A stretch of 64,000 nucleotides of DNA from Dysidea avara (GCF_963678975.1 NC_089272.1:6735858-6799857); one strand, 5' to 3'; shown: positions 44,570 through 54,966, counted from the first letter of the stretch. Made by a program: numbers and translations. Notes: generated by a model from the sequence alone, not told the origin.

Positions 44570-45142
44570 TGTAGGGGTTTAATTCCGAAAGTTACTCGTA
44601 TTCAAGGCAGAAACTTTGCCAGATCATACACTTGGCTAAGTAGATGATAACTATTTAACAAGAAACAGTTTGAAAAATGTGTCATTACATGTATGTCGGG
44701 TTTTGTCTTGATAAAGAGTTGGGTATGGTATTAGCTGTTGCCTGATTTTTAGAGGTAATTAACACAGCATCAGCTTTGTTTTGAAATTTTTACCAAAGTT
44801 TGCATATACTTTCAGCTAGTTATTTGGCTGGCTGTGGGTGCACACCTGGTTTACTTAAACAATGTTTTAGCAGGAAGAAGTGTGATTACAAGCGTAGTGA
44901 TCATGTTACTTAATCACTCATAATTTCCGTACAGCAACTTGTAATGAGTTTGGCATACCTATCAAGTCTATTATATACCCCTTGTAGCTTATGAATAACT
45001 TTTGCATTTTTATCATTAACTTTTTATCAAGAGACTTTGATAAATATTTTAACAATGCAGTATATTGGTAAACCATACATAGATCACTATAAATACACTG
45101 CACTTCATTTAAAGGTGGCCCTGGCAAACCAGGTGTAATGAA
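44570..45142. repeat. Duplicated block, copy 2 (also at 29880-30467)
   Basis: Same orientation and order of words as copy 1, including GGCTGGCTGTGGGTGCACACC and ACAGCAACTTG. A more diverged echo occurs at 45718-45870 and again near 60590-60720, so this is a dispersed family rather than a single duplication. Confidence 0.7.
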
Positions 45143-45177
45143 GCAATTGTATGTATTTATAATATTTTGTACAGTAT

Positions 45178-45262
45178 ATTTTATCAATGGCTTTTTGATT
45201 CCTTGTATAAGGGTAGCATTAGCTCCTGATTTTAGAAGTAGCACAATTACATCAACTTGTTT
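45178..45262 (-). pseudogene. Candidate ankyrin-repeat exon, probably degenerate
   Basis: On the minus strand, AAATTTTAAACAAG could be a splice acceptor before a frame reading VDVIVLLLKSGANATLIQG and KPLIKY. The V-x-x-LLLxxGAN pattern is the ankyrin-repeat helix-turn consensus. A related copy near 53900-53950 has lost the frame. Ankyrin repeats mediate protein binding. The open frame continues beyond 45178 but loses any repeat pattern. Whether this belongs to an expressed gene cannot be judged here. Confidence 0.4.
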
Positions 45263-45500
45263 AAAATTTGTTAACACATACTGTACATAGTACAAATACA
45301 AATTGTGTTGATACTGAATGAATGGTTGTTTTCTATTTGTTTATGTTGTTGCTGCCTGATTATGTGATCATGACATTTTGGATGAACAGCTTGTAAGTTT
45401 TATATGTACACATGTACAGTACATATAGTATACATACATGTTGTACTAGCATGTGTACAGTATTACTAACTAACATGTATGTTTACTTACACCACCAAGT
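45230..45500. repeat. Duplicated block also at 53900-54180
   Basis: Shared words in the same order: TTAACACATACTGTACATAGT, GTTGTTTTCTATTTG, GATCATGACATTTTGGATGAA, TGTACACATGTACAGTACAT. The block includes the end of the ankyrin-like exon. Confidence 0.65.
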
Positions 45501-47149
45501 GGAGTGATATTTACTAAAACAATAATATCGCTCGACCCTACACAGAAGCGAATCATCCTATCCACATAATTATTTTGTAAGATATGTGTAATCTCCGGAT
45601 GGCATATGTGGTATTAGTTTGGAAGACAGTGCTTGAGGGTATGTGTCTACAATTGTATTGTGTTGTACTTATGTAATTATAAAATTGCGTAAAGTCTTGT
45701 TGAGGTATACAAGCATATTGTGACAGACTCTTTTTTGAGAATTACTGAAATTTCAGCTGTTTGAGCAATGTTGTAGACATAATTGTAAGCGTAGCGATCA
45801 TGTTCAATATTACTCATATTTCCTAACAGCAACTTGCAATGAACTTGGCAGGCCCGTGTAGTCTACAGCTTATGTGTAACTTTTGTATTTTCAAGAAACT
45901 TCGATGAATATTATTTTTAACAATACAGTATATTGGTAACCCCTGTGTACGCTTAGATCACTTTTAATACCACAGTAGAATTGAGCCCTTTGATTACAGA
46001 GTATTTCATTATGTTCTATTAGTCTAACTAAATGGAGCTCTGTTTGGAAATTAATATGTGACCTGCTGAACAAAAACCCGACATATTTGCATAATTCTGT
46101 TTTACAGATAAATTCCATTGAAATACATTGGGTAAAAATGCATGCTACAAAAGTAACTTTACGCATGTTTTAATTTCTTCAGTAAACAGTGAAGAAAGAT
46201 TCAAATTTAATAAAGCAATGGATTCGCCTCTTCGTGGAGAGCAGGACTATTTTTGTTTTGTTTCTGTACCGGGAAGCAAACATGAGTTACATGTGTTTGT
46301 TTACGTTGCAGTAAAACATGCCATTTTTATCCTTAAATAGCCTTCTTGCTGCATGGGTTTATTCAGACAAAAAGTATACTTTGATGAATGCTCCAGTTCA
46401 TGGTGAATAGAATGACATAAGTCCCAACTCCGTAGCCCTTTGCACTCAAGACTTATGATCTATTTAATGAGCACCTGTAAATATTTTCCATATAGGCACT
46501 AAAAAATAGATTGTTTTGCTCTTCTTGTTGTCTACCCCTATAACTCCAAAAGCACTTACCAGAAAAAGCTGAAACTTTAACCTCCCATTGGTTTTTCCCT
46601 CTAGACAACAAAAAAAGTCATAAAATGAAGTTGAAGGAAAATGCAAACAAGTCAGGATTCCTTCAGCGGGTCACATATACTTCCAACTACGTAATTCACT
46701 TGTCTGAACATTATTGAGATTGCATTAGCACACAAGCATTCAGATAATGGAGGTACCACTGTATAGCATTGTATAGAGTACAACAAGGATAATACTGCAC
46801 TCCATCATTAAATGGACCGAACTTTAAACAAAGCTGTATGCAATAATCCAATTATTCTCTAATTGTACGTGAACTTACCGTCATACACTCACTCCATCCA
46901 CAGAAATTGATTAAAGGGTTTGTGTTTTATTCTAATTTTTGTAAAGTATGTGATAAAGCAGAAATGTTATTTCTTTCTTCCTGTCAATATACCCACGGTG
47001 TGGTACACTGGCTTTTTCACCCACACAACACACTACCGTGTAGTTCTGTGCCAATTATGCCAGCATAATTTTGGAGCATAATAGGTAGCCAAAAGCACTG
47101 AGTATAATGCTAGCATATAGGCACAATTTTTGTGCATTGGTCATGAGAG
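45501..47149. other. Unassigned DNA with repeat remnants
   Basis: No gene supported. Near 46970-47045, CTTCCTGTCAATATACCCACGG through ACACACTACCGTGTA is a diverged remnant of the terminal leader of the composite element (plus orientation). Next to it (47050-47120) are GGAGCATAATAGG words shared with 11865-12260 and 53660-53790. The gypsy element is inserted just after them. Confidence 0.5.
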
Positions 47150-47324
47150 TGTAACAGACCTCTGTAGTAACATATGTTTAATTATATATTTTTGTACAAT
47201 TAACACTTTGGATGTTAAGTAGTTATGTTAAGGTTTCCTTTTGTTGTACAGGGAGTCTGTGTTAAGAATAATGCTGGTGGTAGCTAAGTATAATTGTTCT
47301 TCTCGACAAAGTCACAGCGTTACA
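47150..47324 (+). repeat. Gypsy 5' LTR
   Basis: TGTAAC...GTTACA, 175 bases, with an AT-rich TATATATTTT word near 47187 that could act as a TATA box. Confidence 0.92.
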
Positions 47325-47325
47325 T

Positions 47326-47344
47326 TGGCGTAGTCAGCAGGATT
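47326..47344 (+). other. Primer-binding site, tRNA-Ser type
   Basis: TGGCGTAGTCAGCAGGATT lies one base inside the 5' LTR. From memory it is complementary, with one mismatch, to the 3' end of a metazoan tRNA-Ser, the primer used by several gypsy lineages. Confidence 0.75.
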
Positions 47345-47519
47345 GGTCATCGCCGCCACTCTGAACCCAAGGAGAGAAAGCTGTTGTACCGTGGCCACCC
47401 TTAACGGTACCTGATAAAGTGGAGTCTAATTGAACCGGGACACTGTTGTGTTGCTTAAACATTTTCAGAGCTGAGGAGCACCGCCCCACAAGCCTGACCC
47501 GAGAGGCACTGATTCTGGA

Positions 47520-48769
47520 ATGTCCGACGAGAACCCGGTGGAGCGAGGACCAGTACGTCAAGTGACAACTCAAAGGCCAGTGATTCTTCCTGATGTGTTT
47601 TCTGGGGAAGGGGAATTTAGCGACTGGGTCCAGCACTTTGATAATGTAGCCATACTCAACGGGTGGGACGAGGTACAGAAGACACTTTGGTTGCACGTGC
47701 GATTGACTGGTAAAGCTCACGTGGCGCTTACTCGAATTAAGGCCACAGGGTACAAACACACTATAGAGGCGCTTCGAGAACGCTTTGAGCCGTCAGTAAC
47801 CAAGAATCTGTACAAAGCTGAGTTACACTCTCGTGAGAGGCAAGAGGGCGAGAGCTGGGGTGATTTTGCTGACGCACTGTCTGTGCTAGCAAACAAGGCT
47901 TATCCAGACTTGGAAGAAGCAGCTAGGGAACACATCGCGCTCAATAGATACCTCGACCAACTGGACAACTCCCAGGTGGCTTTTGGCGTGAGACAAAAAC
48001 GCCCCTCAACAATGGTGGCAGCACTTGCAGCTACTCTGGAACTCGAGTCATATTTGATACAGTGCAGCGCTCAAGGTGATGGCGCGGGTGTGCAACCCGG
48101 AACAACTCAAGGGAACGCTGTAACATTCGTTGAACCGGACCTGACATTGATGATAGAAAATTTGTTGGAGAAGCTAAGCAGACTGGAGAAGAAAGTGGAA
48201 GATGCAGAAAGCAGTCGATATCAACCACGGAGACAAAGAAAGAGAAGGAGGCAGCCCCAAGCAATTATGTGCCATGTCTGTAAGCAACCAGGGAATTATG
48301 CTCGGGGATGTGCTAGCAGTATACCTGTGGACCCAGAAAATAAGGCAATGACTACAAGTGAGATGCAGACACAAAGGAACAAGGATGCTAGCAATGCTGA
48401 CCCCACAGTAGATAATGATGTCACACCCACAATTTCTATTAATAGTGTATCTAAATATTCCGTGCCTGCGCATGTGTATGGCCATCAACCCCACAAGTGC
48501 CAGTTCATGCAACCTAAAGTGCAATTCTTGGGGCATGTTGTTCCGGCAGATGGGATCTTACCTGATCCAGACAAAACATGTCGTGTACGAGAATGGCCTA
48601 TACCTACTACCATTAAAGAAACACAACAATTTCTAGGCTTAGCCAGCTACTATAGAAGATTTATCAAAAACTTTGCTTCAGTAGCTTCACCATTGCACAA
48701 GCTTACAGAGAAGAAGTCTGAATTCAAATGGACTACCCAGTGCCAGGAAGCCTTTGATTGCTTAAAGAC
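47520..48769 (+). CDS. Gypsy gag fused to the end of reverse transcriptase
   Basis: The ATG at 47520 opens a gag: residues ~20-190 hold the retrotransposon capsid region (SGEGEFSDWVQHFDNVA, ALRERFEPS, ESWGDFADALSVLA). ~225-250 is basic. CHVCKQPGNYARGC (~250) is a zinc knuckle in which the usual histidine is asparagine, so metal binding is doubtful. Around residue 318 (near 48475) the text jumps without a stop to the last part of reverse transcriptase (KCQFMQPKVQFLGHVV, FLGLASYYRRFIKNFA). Protease and the RT catalytic core are absent: an internal in-frame deletion. The frame is then cut at 48769 by the hAT insertion and resumes in register at 51194. The open frame running to 48809 uses hAT bases. 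Confidence 0.88.
48762..48769. repeat. Target-site duplication of nested hAT (left)
   Basis: TTAAAGAC, repeated at 51186-51193. The 8-base length is diagnostic of hAT insertion. Confidence 0.85.
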
Positions 48770-51185
48770 TAGTGCTCGGCGGTATCAGATTTTGATTAGT
48801 CGATATTAGTAACCCCAAAATATTACGATATATCGGTATATAGTTGTTATATGCATATGTACTCTTTGCATACAATTTCTTCTTATACAGGTTGAATAAT
48901 TTAACTGATATGCAATTTACAGCCAGTAACCAGGACAAGGTAAAGTGAGTTAGAATCAAGTACTGGATAGGACAGTCATGATTATGAAAGATTATAAAAA
49001 AGTTACAGAAATACAACTTGTCAACTGTATGTGTATATGCACACAGACTTATTCATGTACGTATACTTTTTCAGTAAAACAAAAATCAGTATTATAAAGA
49101 TCACTGTTGAATAACTGAGACTTCAGAGTTTCTACAAGTTTTTGGCTAAAAATACCAACATGTTCACCTTGTGTGGCTTAAGTACATTCCTCTTCTTAGA
49201 CACAATGTGACCAGATAAACTGAACACTCTTTCTGACGGTGAACTACTGGCACATACACATAAGTATTTTCTTGCCAATTTGGAGATCACTGGAAAATCT
49301 GTGACATGTATTTTCCACCATTTTAGTGGATTCACTTCCGGATCAATTGTAGATATTTTTAAGTATTCTTCAACTTCATTTCTCATCTTGTCTTCAGCTG
49401 TCTGCTCCTCGCCAGGTGTCACTGTCCCTGCAGTGCTACAAACAGTACTTGTAGCCTCTCTAAGTAGGCTGCTTAGCTTGCGTCGTTTGTTTGGCGGACA
49501 ACCAACGCCTCCACTACTTGTAGATGGCTCATCACCTGAGACCACAACTACAGAATGATCATCTACACCAGCTCCAGATTCTATCAACTCAGTGCCTTCT
49601 TCTATCACACGCTGCTTAATCACATCTTGATCTTTCAAATGTTTTGTCTTGACCCTTGGATCAAGGAAACTGGAAACATTGATTAACTTGTCAAAGTCAG
49701 ATTGATCATATTTTGTCATAAGGTAATTGATAATCCTTTCCTTGATATCAGTAACCAATGTGGTATCTGCAGGAGATGTAGCCAAGGTCTTCCTCTGCAA
49801 TAAATCAAGCAGTGGCTTAATGGCTGAAGCAGTAACACGTTCTTCACCTGACAGTGTGTCGGTAAACTCGGCCAGTGGGCTGAGAACAGCGTGAATTGAT
49901 TGAAGCACTTCAATGTCTTGCCAGGTTGGTAGTAGATGTGAACATCTTCTATCAGATGCAAGCACCTGTCGAATAGCAGATTCTTGTTCTAATATCCTTC
50001 CTACCATCAACTGTTGAGACCCCCACCGTGTCACACAATCACTAACAAGTGAGTGTTGGGGAAATTCAAGGGTAGCTTGAGCTTCTGATAAATCCCGTTT
50101 TTTCTTCCAGCTATGGGAAAATGAAGTAACAATCTTCCTGCATATGCTCAATGCCCGTTGCACTCTGGAATCATCTTTAATTGAGTTACCGATTGCTAAA
50201 TGAAGGTTGTGACCAAAACAGGAAAGATACGGCCAAGCAAGGTGTGATCTTATGGCACACAAGATGTTACTACCATTGTCAGTAGTGATGCACACTTGGT
50301 TTGCTGCATCTAAACCCCAGTGTGAAAGAGTGTCTTTTAAAGCATCTGCAATATTTTGCCCTGTGTGGTCTGCAGGGAAATATAGGGTATGTAAGCACTT
50401 TGTCTTCAACTCCCATTCATCATTGATATAATGAATGGTGTATGACAGATAAGGCTCTCCTGTAACGCTAGTCCACATATCAGCAGTGGCAGAGAAAGCT
50501 TTCGCTTGTTCTTGAAGATCTAGCTGCAGTTTCTGACGGGTGTCTTCATAAAGAGCTGGAATGGACGTTTTTGAGAAATACTTACTGCTTGGAAAATCAT
50601 ATTGTGGGTCCATTTTCTCCACCATGTTTCTAAATCCAACTTTATCAACGGTGTATATAGGCAAACTGTCTTTCGCTAGACAATAGGTGACAGCAGTAGT
50701 AATTTCGCGCCATTTTCTCGTTGTTCTGTCATATTGTTGCACTTTCTTCATACTACTCGCGATGGATGGCTGCTGCCGCTTCTCTAAATCTTCTTTTCGA
50801 CGATTTTTTGTCTTAATAGCAGTCATTACTAAACCATGAATCGTCGGGTGATGAATTCTCAGGTGTGACAGTAAATTTGAAGTGTTCCCTCCCTTCGCCC
50901 GTACGCGTTGGTAACACTTTCGACAAACAGCAACATCTTCGCTTTTAATCCTTCCATCGCTCTCTTTTTCTAAACCGAAATATGTCCACACAGGTGACGT
51001 TGCATTTTTCCTGGCCACTAACTCCATCGAACATTTGAGAACATACAAACACGTGACCGTTACTGCACAAAAAAAAAACGGTGTTTCTATAAACCGGTTA
51101 TCTGAATATTGCACAACTAACTAACCGGTTACGTACATAAACCGCGATAACTATAATTATCGGTATACCGCCGAGCACTAAACTA
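48770..51185 (-). mobile_element. Nested hAT transposon, apparently intact
   Basis: The left end TAGTGCTCGGCGGTAT is mirrored near the right end (ATACCGCCGAGCACTA, ending 51180), a perfect 16-base inverted repeat. Five further bases (AACTA) separate the right repeat from its target duplication. The element is 2416 bases with one long transposase ORF on the minus strand. It splits a gypsy element whose own LTRs are nearly identical, so this insertion is younger still. Confidence 0.92.
49132..51027 (-). CDS. hAT transposase with BED zinc finger (ZBED-like)
   Basis: 631 residues from the ATG at 51025-51027. The frame is open to 51114, but that N-terminal stretch is hydrophobic and lies in the non-coding end. 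Residues 12-61 form a BED finger (C35, C38, H55, H60) that binds the terminal repeats. The RNase H-like core has D183 (TADMWTS) and D250 (TTDNGSNI), and E599 lies in SPSERVFSLSG, so all three catalytic residues are present. The C-terminal ~80 residues (WWKIHVTDFPVISKLARKYL to the end) are the hAT dimerisation domain. No stop or frameshift interrupts it. The length fits the family. It would cut and paste the element and perhaps hAT MITEs; activity is not shown by sequence alone. Confidence 0.93.
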   Translation of the reverse strand: MELVARKNATSPVWTYFGLEKESDGRIKSEDVAVCRKCYQRVRAKGGNTSNLLSHLRIHHPTIHGLVMTAIKTKNRRKEDLEKRQQPSIASSMKKVQQYDRTTRKWREITTAVTYCLAKDSLPIYTVDKVGFRNMVEKMDPQYDFPSSKYFSKTSIPALYEDTRQKLQLDLQEQAKAFSATADMWTSVTGEPYLSYTIHYINDEWELKTKCLHTLYFPADHTGQNIADALKDTLSHWGLDAANQVCITTDNGSNILCAIRSHLAWPYLSCFGHNLHLAIGNSIKDDSRVQRALSICRKIVTSFSHSWKKKRDLSEAQATLEFPQHSLVSDCVTRWGSQQLMVGRILEQESAIRQVLASDRRCSHLLPTWQDIEVLQSIHAVLSPLAEFTDTLSGEERVTASAIKPLLDLLQRKTLATSPADTTLVTDIKERIINYLMTKYDQSDFDKLINVSSFLDPRVKTKHLKDQDVIKQRVIEEGTELIESGAGVDDHSVVVVSGDEPSTSSGGVGCPPNKRRKLSSLLREATSTVCSTAGTVTPGEEQTAEDKMRNEVEEYLKISTIDPEVNPLKWWKIHVTDFPVISKLARKYLCVCASSSPSERVFSLSGHIVSKKRNVLKPHKVNMLVFLAKNL

Positions 51186-51193
51186 TTAAAGAC
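51186..51193. repeat. Target-site duplication of nested hAT (right)
   Basis: TTAAAGAC, identical to 48762-48769. Confidence 0.85.
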
Positions 51194-53252
51194 TCGCTTA
51201 GTTTCTGCACCTATACTTGCTTTACCAGACTGGTCACAGCCTTTCATTTTGGACACTGACGCCAGTGACATGGGCATTGGAGCAGTGTTATCCCAGATCC
51301 AAGAGGGCAGAGAGTGTGCTGTTGCATATGCCAGCAGAAGCTTGACTAAGGCTGAGCGCAATTACTGCGTGATGAGAAGAGAACTATTGGCTGTGGTGAC
51401 CTTTCTTCAGCACTTCCGCCCTTACCTTCTAGGATCACATTTCACAATTCGGACTGACCATGGTGCCTTGGCGTGGTTACAGAAGTTTAAAGACCCAGAA
51501 GGCCAAGTTGCACGTTGGGTACAGAAGCTACAAGAGTATCACTTCACAGTTAAGCATAGGCCAGGTAAAAGTCACAACAATGCTGATGCCATGTCAAGAA
51601 TCCCTTGTAAACAATGTGGAATCATTCCAGCTGATGAGGCTCTTGCACTAGCAGCAGTAGTCCCTACTGATCTGGCTTCACTGAGTGCTCACTCCCCAGA
51701 GGAACTTCGAACTGTCCAGATAGATGATCCCCGTATTTCATCAGTACTGGCTGCTAAGGAAACTAATCAGAAACCGGCTGTTCTGAGCAATAACAGTCCC
51801 GAGGACCGCAGACTCTGGCAGTTGTGGGACCAGTTGATAGTCATCAACGGAGTGTTGTATAGGCAGTTCTCTGAACCTCAGAGGGATCAAAAGTGGCTAC
51901 AGTTTGTAGTCCCTAAGAATCATCGGTCAGACATTCTGGCATCACTGCATGATGGAGTAGCAGGTGGTCACCTGGGACAGGAGAAGACCTTTGGAAGGAT
52001 TAAAGAACGTTTTTATTGGCCTGGATATTGGAATGACACTTGCAGCTGGTGTCAAACCTGTGCAAGTTGTGCTACTAGGAAATCACCTCCTGTTTCCAAA
52101 CGAGTGCCACTAGGTACAATAACAGCAAGCTATCCTATGCAAGTTATGGCCATGGATATCTTGGGACCATTCCCTGAGAGCCAAGCTGGCAACAGTTACA
52201 TACTGGTTGTGGCTGATTATTTTAGTAGATGGATGGAGGCTTTTGCAATCCCGAATCAAGAGGCTAAGACTGTTGCCATTTGCCTGGTAGATGAGGTGTT
52301 CATGCGTTTTGGAGTACCTAGCCAGCTTCACTCAGATCAGGGGAAACAGTTTGAGTCACAGCTGATGTCAGAGGTATGCAAGCTTTTAGGTATTCAAAAG
52401 AGTAGAACTTCCCCATACCATCCACAATGTGATGGCATGGTGGAGAGATTTAACAGGACACTACTAAGCATGTTAGCTACCCACTGCAAAGACAATCCGT
52501 GGGATTGGGAAAATCACATTCGCAAGGTATGCTTTGCTTATAACACCAGTACTCATGCCTCGACCAGTTATGCACCATTTTATTTAATGTATGGCCGTCA
52601 GGCAGTTCTACCCATAGACATCCTATATGGCACTGCAATAGATAACAAGACACAATCCATCAATGAATATGCAGCAGACCTTGAGAAGCAACTGACAGCT
52701 GCATTTGAAGTAGCAAAGAAGACTGCTGGAGTGCAGCATCAAAGGCAGAAAGCATATTATGACCAGAGGGCAAATGGTTTACCGTTTAAGACTGGTGATA
52801 TGGTATGGGTGTTAAACCCAAAAGTCCCAAAGAACAGTAGTAGGAAGCTTTTCCACCCTTGGACTGGACCTTTCAAAGTCATGAAAAAGCTGTCCGAGTG
52901 CACCTATAGAGTACAGTGTCAAAGGGGACGGAGGCAGCGACAGGTGGTGCATTTTAACCGATTAAAGCCATGTCCACAGGACATTCGACTAGATGGTGAC
53001 TTGCCTTCCACTTCTGCCAGTAGTGATCAACCGGCCGCAGCAAGTGAGGAACATGTACCTACCGCTCGAGCTCCACCTGTGGGAACAGATTTGGAGTTGG
53101 TAGATTATGATGATGAATGCTACTCCAGTGATCAACCTACATCAAGACAACCTACAAATGTTGGAACTGATCAACCCTCAAGTGAGACAAGACGTTACCC
53201 AACCAGACAGCACCGGCCTCCTGTGAGACTGCAGGATTATGTGAGAACGTGA
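51186..53252 (+). CDS. Gypsy RNase H and integrase
   Basis: This continues the gypsy pol frame after the hAT; the first in-frame ATG is 51249, but the sequence is homologous from the junction. Counting from 51249: RNase H (LDTDASDMGIGAVLSQ, RRELLAVV, RTDHGALAWL, NADAMSR) covers ~1-117. The integrase zinc region H234, H241, C271, C274 is followed by the DDE core D303 (MAMDILGPF), D363 (LHSDQGKQF) and E399 (GMVERFNRT). A GPF/chromatin-type C-terminal region with GDMVWVLNP comes next (~515), then a Ser/Pro-rich tail ending at 53252. All catalytic residues are intact. Integrase inserts the DNA copy in the nucleus. As this ORF has no start of its own after the hAT insertion, expression is unlikely. 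Confidence 0.92.
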   Translation, partial: LKTRLVSAPILALPDWSQPFILDTDASDMGIGAVLSQIQEGRECAVAYASRSLTKAERNYCVMRRELLAVVTFLQHFRPYLLGSHFTIRTDHGALAWLQKFKDPEGQVARWVQKLQEYHFTVKHRPGKSHNNADAMSRIPCKQCGIIPADEALALAAVVPTDLASLSAHSPEELRTVQIDDPRISSVLAAKETNQKPAVLSNNSPEDRRLWQLWDQLIVINGVLYRQFSEPQRDQKWLQFVVPKNHRSDILASLHDGVAGGHLGQEKTFGRIKERFYWPGYWNDTCSWCQTCASCATRKSPPVSKRVPLGTITASYPMQVMAMDILGPFPESQAGNSYILVVADYFSRWMEAFAIPNQEAKTVAICLVDEVFMRFGVPSQLHSDQGKQFESQLMSEVCKLLGIQKSRTSPYHPQCDGMVERFNRTLLSMLATHCKDNPWDWENHIRKVCFAYNTSTHASTSYAPFYLMYGRQAVLPIDILYGTAIDNKTQSINEYAADLEKQLTAAFEVAKKTAGVQHQRQKAYYDQRANGLPFKTGDMVWVLNPKVPKNSSRKLFHPWTGPFKVMKKLSECTYRVQCQRGRRQRQVVHFNRLKPCPQDIRLDGDLPSTSASSDQPAAASEEHVPTARAPPVGTDLELVDYDDECYSSDQPTSRQPTNVGTDQPSSETRRYPTRQHRPPVRLQDYVRT

Positions 53253-53270
53253 AGATGGGACATCTTCTTA

Positions 53271-53281
53271 GTGGAGGGGGA
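53271..53281 (+). other. Polypurine tract of the gypsy element
   Basis: GTGGAGGGGGA, three bases before the 3' LTR; expected plus-strand primer. Confidence 0.75.
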
Positions 53282-53284
53282 TAG

Positions 53285-53456
53285 TGTAACAGACCTCTGT
53301 AGTAACATATGTTTAATTATATATTTTTGTACAATTAACACTTTGGATGTTAAGTAGTTATGTTAAGGTTTCCTTTTGTTGTACAGGGAGTCTGTGTTAA
53401 GAATAATACTGGTGGTAGCTAAGTATAATTGTTCTCGACAAAGTCACAGCGTTACA
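53285..53456 (+). repeat. Gypsy 3' LTR
   Basis: 172 bases, differing from the 5' LTR by a missing 3-base unit in TTCTTCTCG and one A/G substitution. Confidence 0.92.
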
Positions 53457-54538
53457 AGAGAAGCTGAAACTCTGTTTATTTTGCATGATGCAGAATGGGG
53501 TAGTGTACAAACTAGCTAAAAGTCAGATTTACAGCTACGTTGTGAAGAAAAGATTAGTTAAAGATCGATATACTCTAGTAGAACAGTCACAGCATAATTG
53601 AATATCCTAATAGAAAATTCACTGATGCATAGGGTACTCTAATAGAGCAGTCAAGTCACAATTTTATGAGCATATTTGGAGCATAATGGGACACAACTGG
53701 GCATAATTGGAGCATACGTAATAGGTAAAAATTTGGAGCATTGCTCAAAAGCATAATAGGCTATTTCAAAAGCATAATAGGCTCAGGCCTACTACGGCGT
53801 GTCTTGTATCATTGATATTTTTGCACTGTATGCATTGTTTAATCTTATGAGTGGTTCATTGATAAAGCATTAACTAAATGAACATCTGTTTTTTTTTTAG
53901 AATTAGGACAACATCGGTTTGTTTAAACTTTGTTAACACCTAAATGTACATAGTACAAAATTACAAATACAACATGTGTTGATATGGTTGTTTTCTATTT
54001 TGTTTATGTTGTTGCTGTCTGAATATGTGATCCTGACATTTTGGATGAACAGTTTGTCATTTTTATACAATATGTACACATGTACAGTACATACAGATGT
54101 TCCTGTGTACAGTTGTTTTTATTGCTATGCTAACATGTATGTATGTAGTTACACAGCCAAAAGGGGTGGTATGTAAGCACCTAAAACAATATTTAATCCC
54201 AGTGCGTGAGTATATTAAAGTGGGTTGTAACTACCACACAACCAGAGAAAGTAGCATGCTTTGCTACTGGATAATAATTTAATTATCACCCTGTGACATC
54301 TACGTACGTAACTTATCACCCTGTGGTGGAACAACTCAGGCTAGTTCATGACATCATATCAATTGCTAATGGTATACTAAAACACACCATTACAGGTGCT
54401 AAATCAATATGTGACCATCTTGCAAAAATCCAACTTGTTTACACAACTTTTGATTTTTTATTCTCAGCGTTATCTACGGTGTCCAAGGAGTGGATCACCA
54501 ACGTTTCAGCCTTTTGTGATGAATAGGTTTAGAATTAT
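53457..54538. other. Unassigned DNA with dispersed motifs
   Basis: CTAATAGAGCAGTCA motifs occur near 53570-53660 and GCATAATAGG words at 53665-53790. 53900-54180 is the second copy of the block at 45230-45500. No gene seen. Confidence 0.45.
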
Positions 54539-54546
54539 AGTGTGAG
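54539..54546. repeat. Target-site duplication of hAT MITE 1
   Basis: AGTGTGAG, repeated at 54959-54966 directly after the element. Confidence 0.85.
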
Positions 54547-54958
54547 TAGTGCTGAGCGATAGTAAAAATTTTACTATCACGATAGTTACTCATTAAATAT
54601 CACGATGGTGAATACTATCCCGATAGTTTATGAAACACTTTGCTCTTAACAAAGTCTTAGTTGTATAGCTATGATTTACAGTCATATAGAAAGTTATTTT
54701 GCATGCACAGGACATTTGTTAATTAACTGCGTGAGCGGCTGATGAATACGGACTTTTGGTAAAGCTTTTACAGGCCACTCCTTTGTAAGAAAGCTGGTAA
54801 TAACAACTGTAAAACAGTATAGAAGGGTTGTTAATACCATTTCAATGCAGATCTGAGCTTATCATAACTATCACGATAGTGATATCCCTACTATCGCGAT
54901 AACGATAGTGATTTACTATCGCGATATATCGCACTATCGATACTTTTGCTCAACCCTA
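54547..54958. mobile_element. hAT MITE 1
   Basis: 412 bases starting TAGTGCTGAGCGATAG and ending GCTCAACCCTA, imperfect terminal inverted repeats, between perfect 8-base duplications. The interior has many CTATCACGATAG-type palindromes that would fold. No ORF. The TAGTGCT..GCGATA start resembles MITE 2 and the nested hAT. Confidence 0.85.
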
Positions 54959-54966
54959 AGTGTGAG

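Larger units (their letters stand above)
47150..53456 (+). mobile_element. Ty3/gypsy LTR retrotransposon with nested hAT
   Basis: LTRs of 175 (47150-47324) and 172 (53285-53456) bases start TGTAAC and end GTTACA. By eye they differ by one 3-base indel and one substitution. AGAG flanks both sides (47146-47149 and 53457-53460), a short target duplication. The interior has a tRNA-Ser-type primer site, gag, an internal deletion, the end of reverse transcriptase, then RNase H, integrase and a purine tract. A hAT transposon sits at 48770-51185. Without the hAT the element would be about 3.9 kb, short for the family because protease and most RT are missing. Confidence 0.93.

Noticed and set aside
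47334-47759. 141-codon minus-strand open frame opposite gypsy gag
   Set aside because: Shadow frame of the gag region, with no independent signal.
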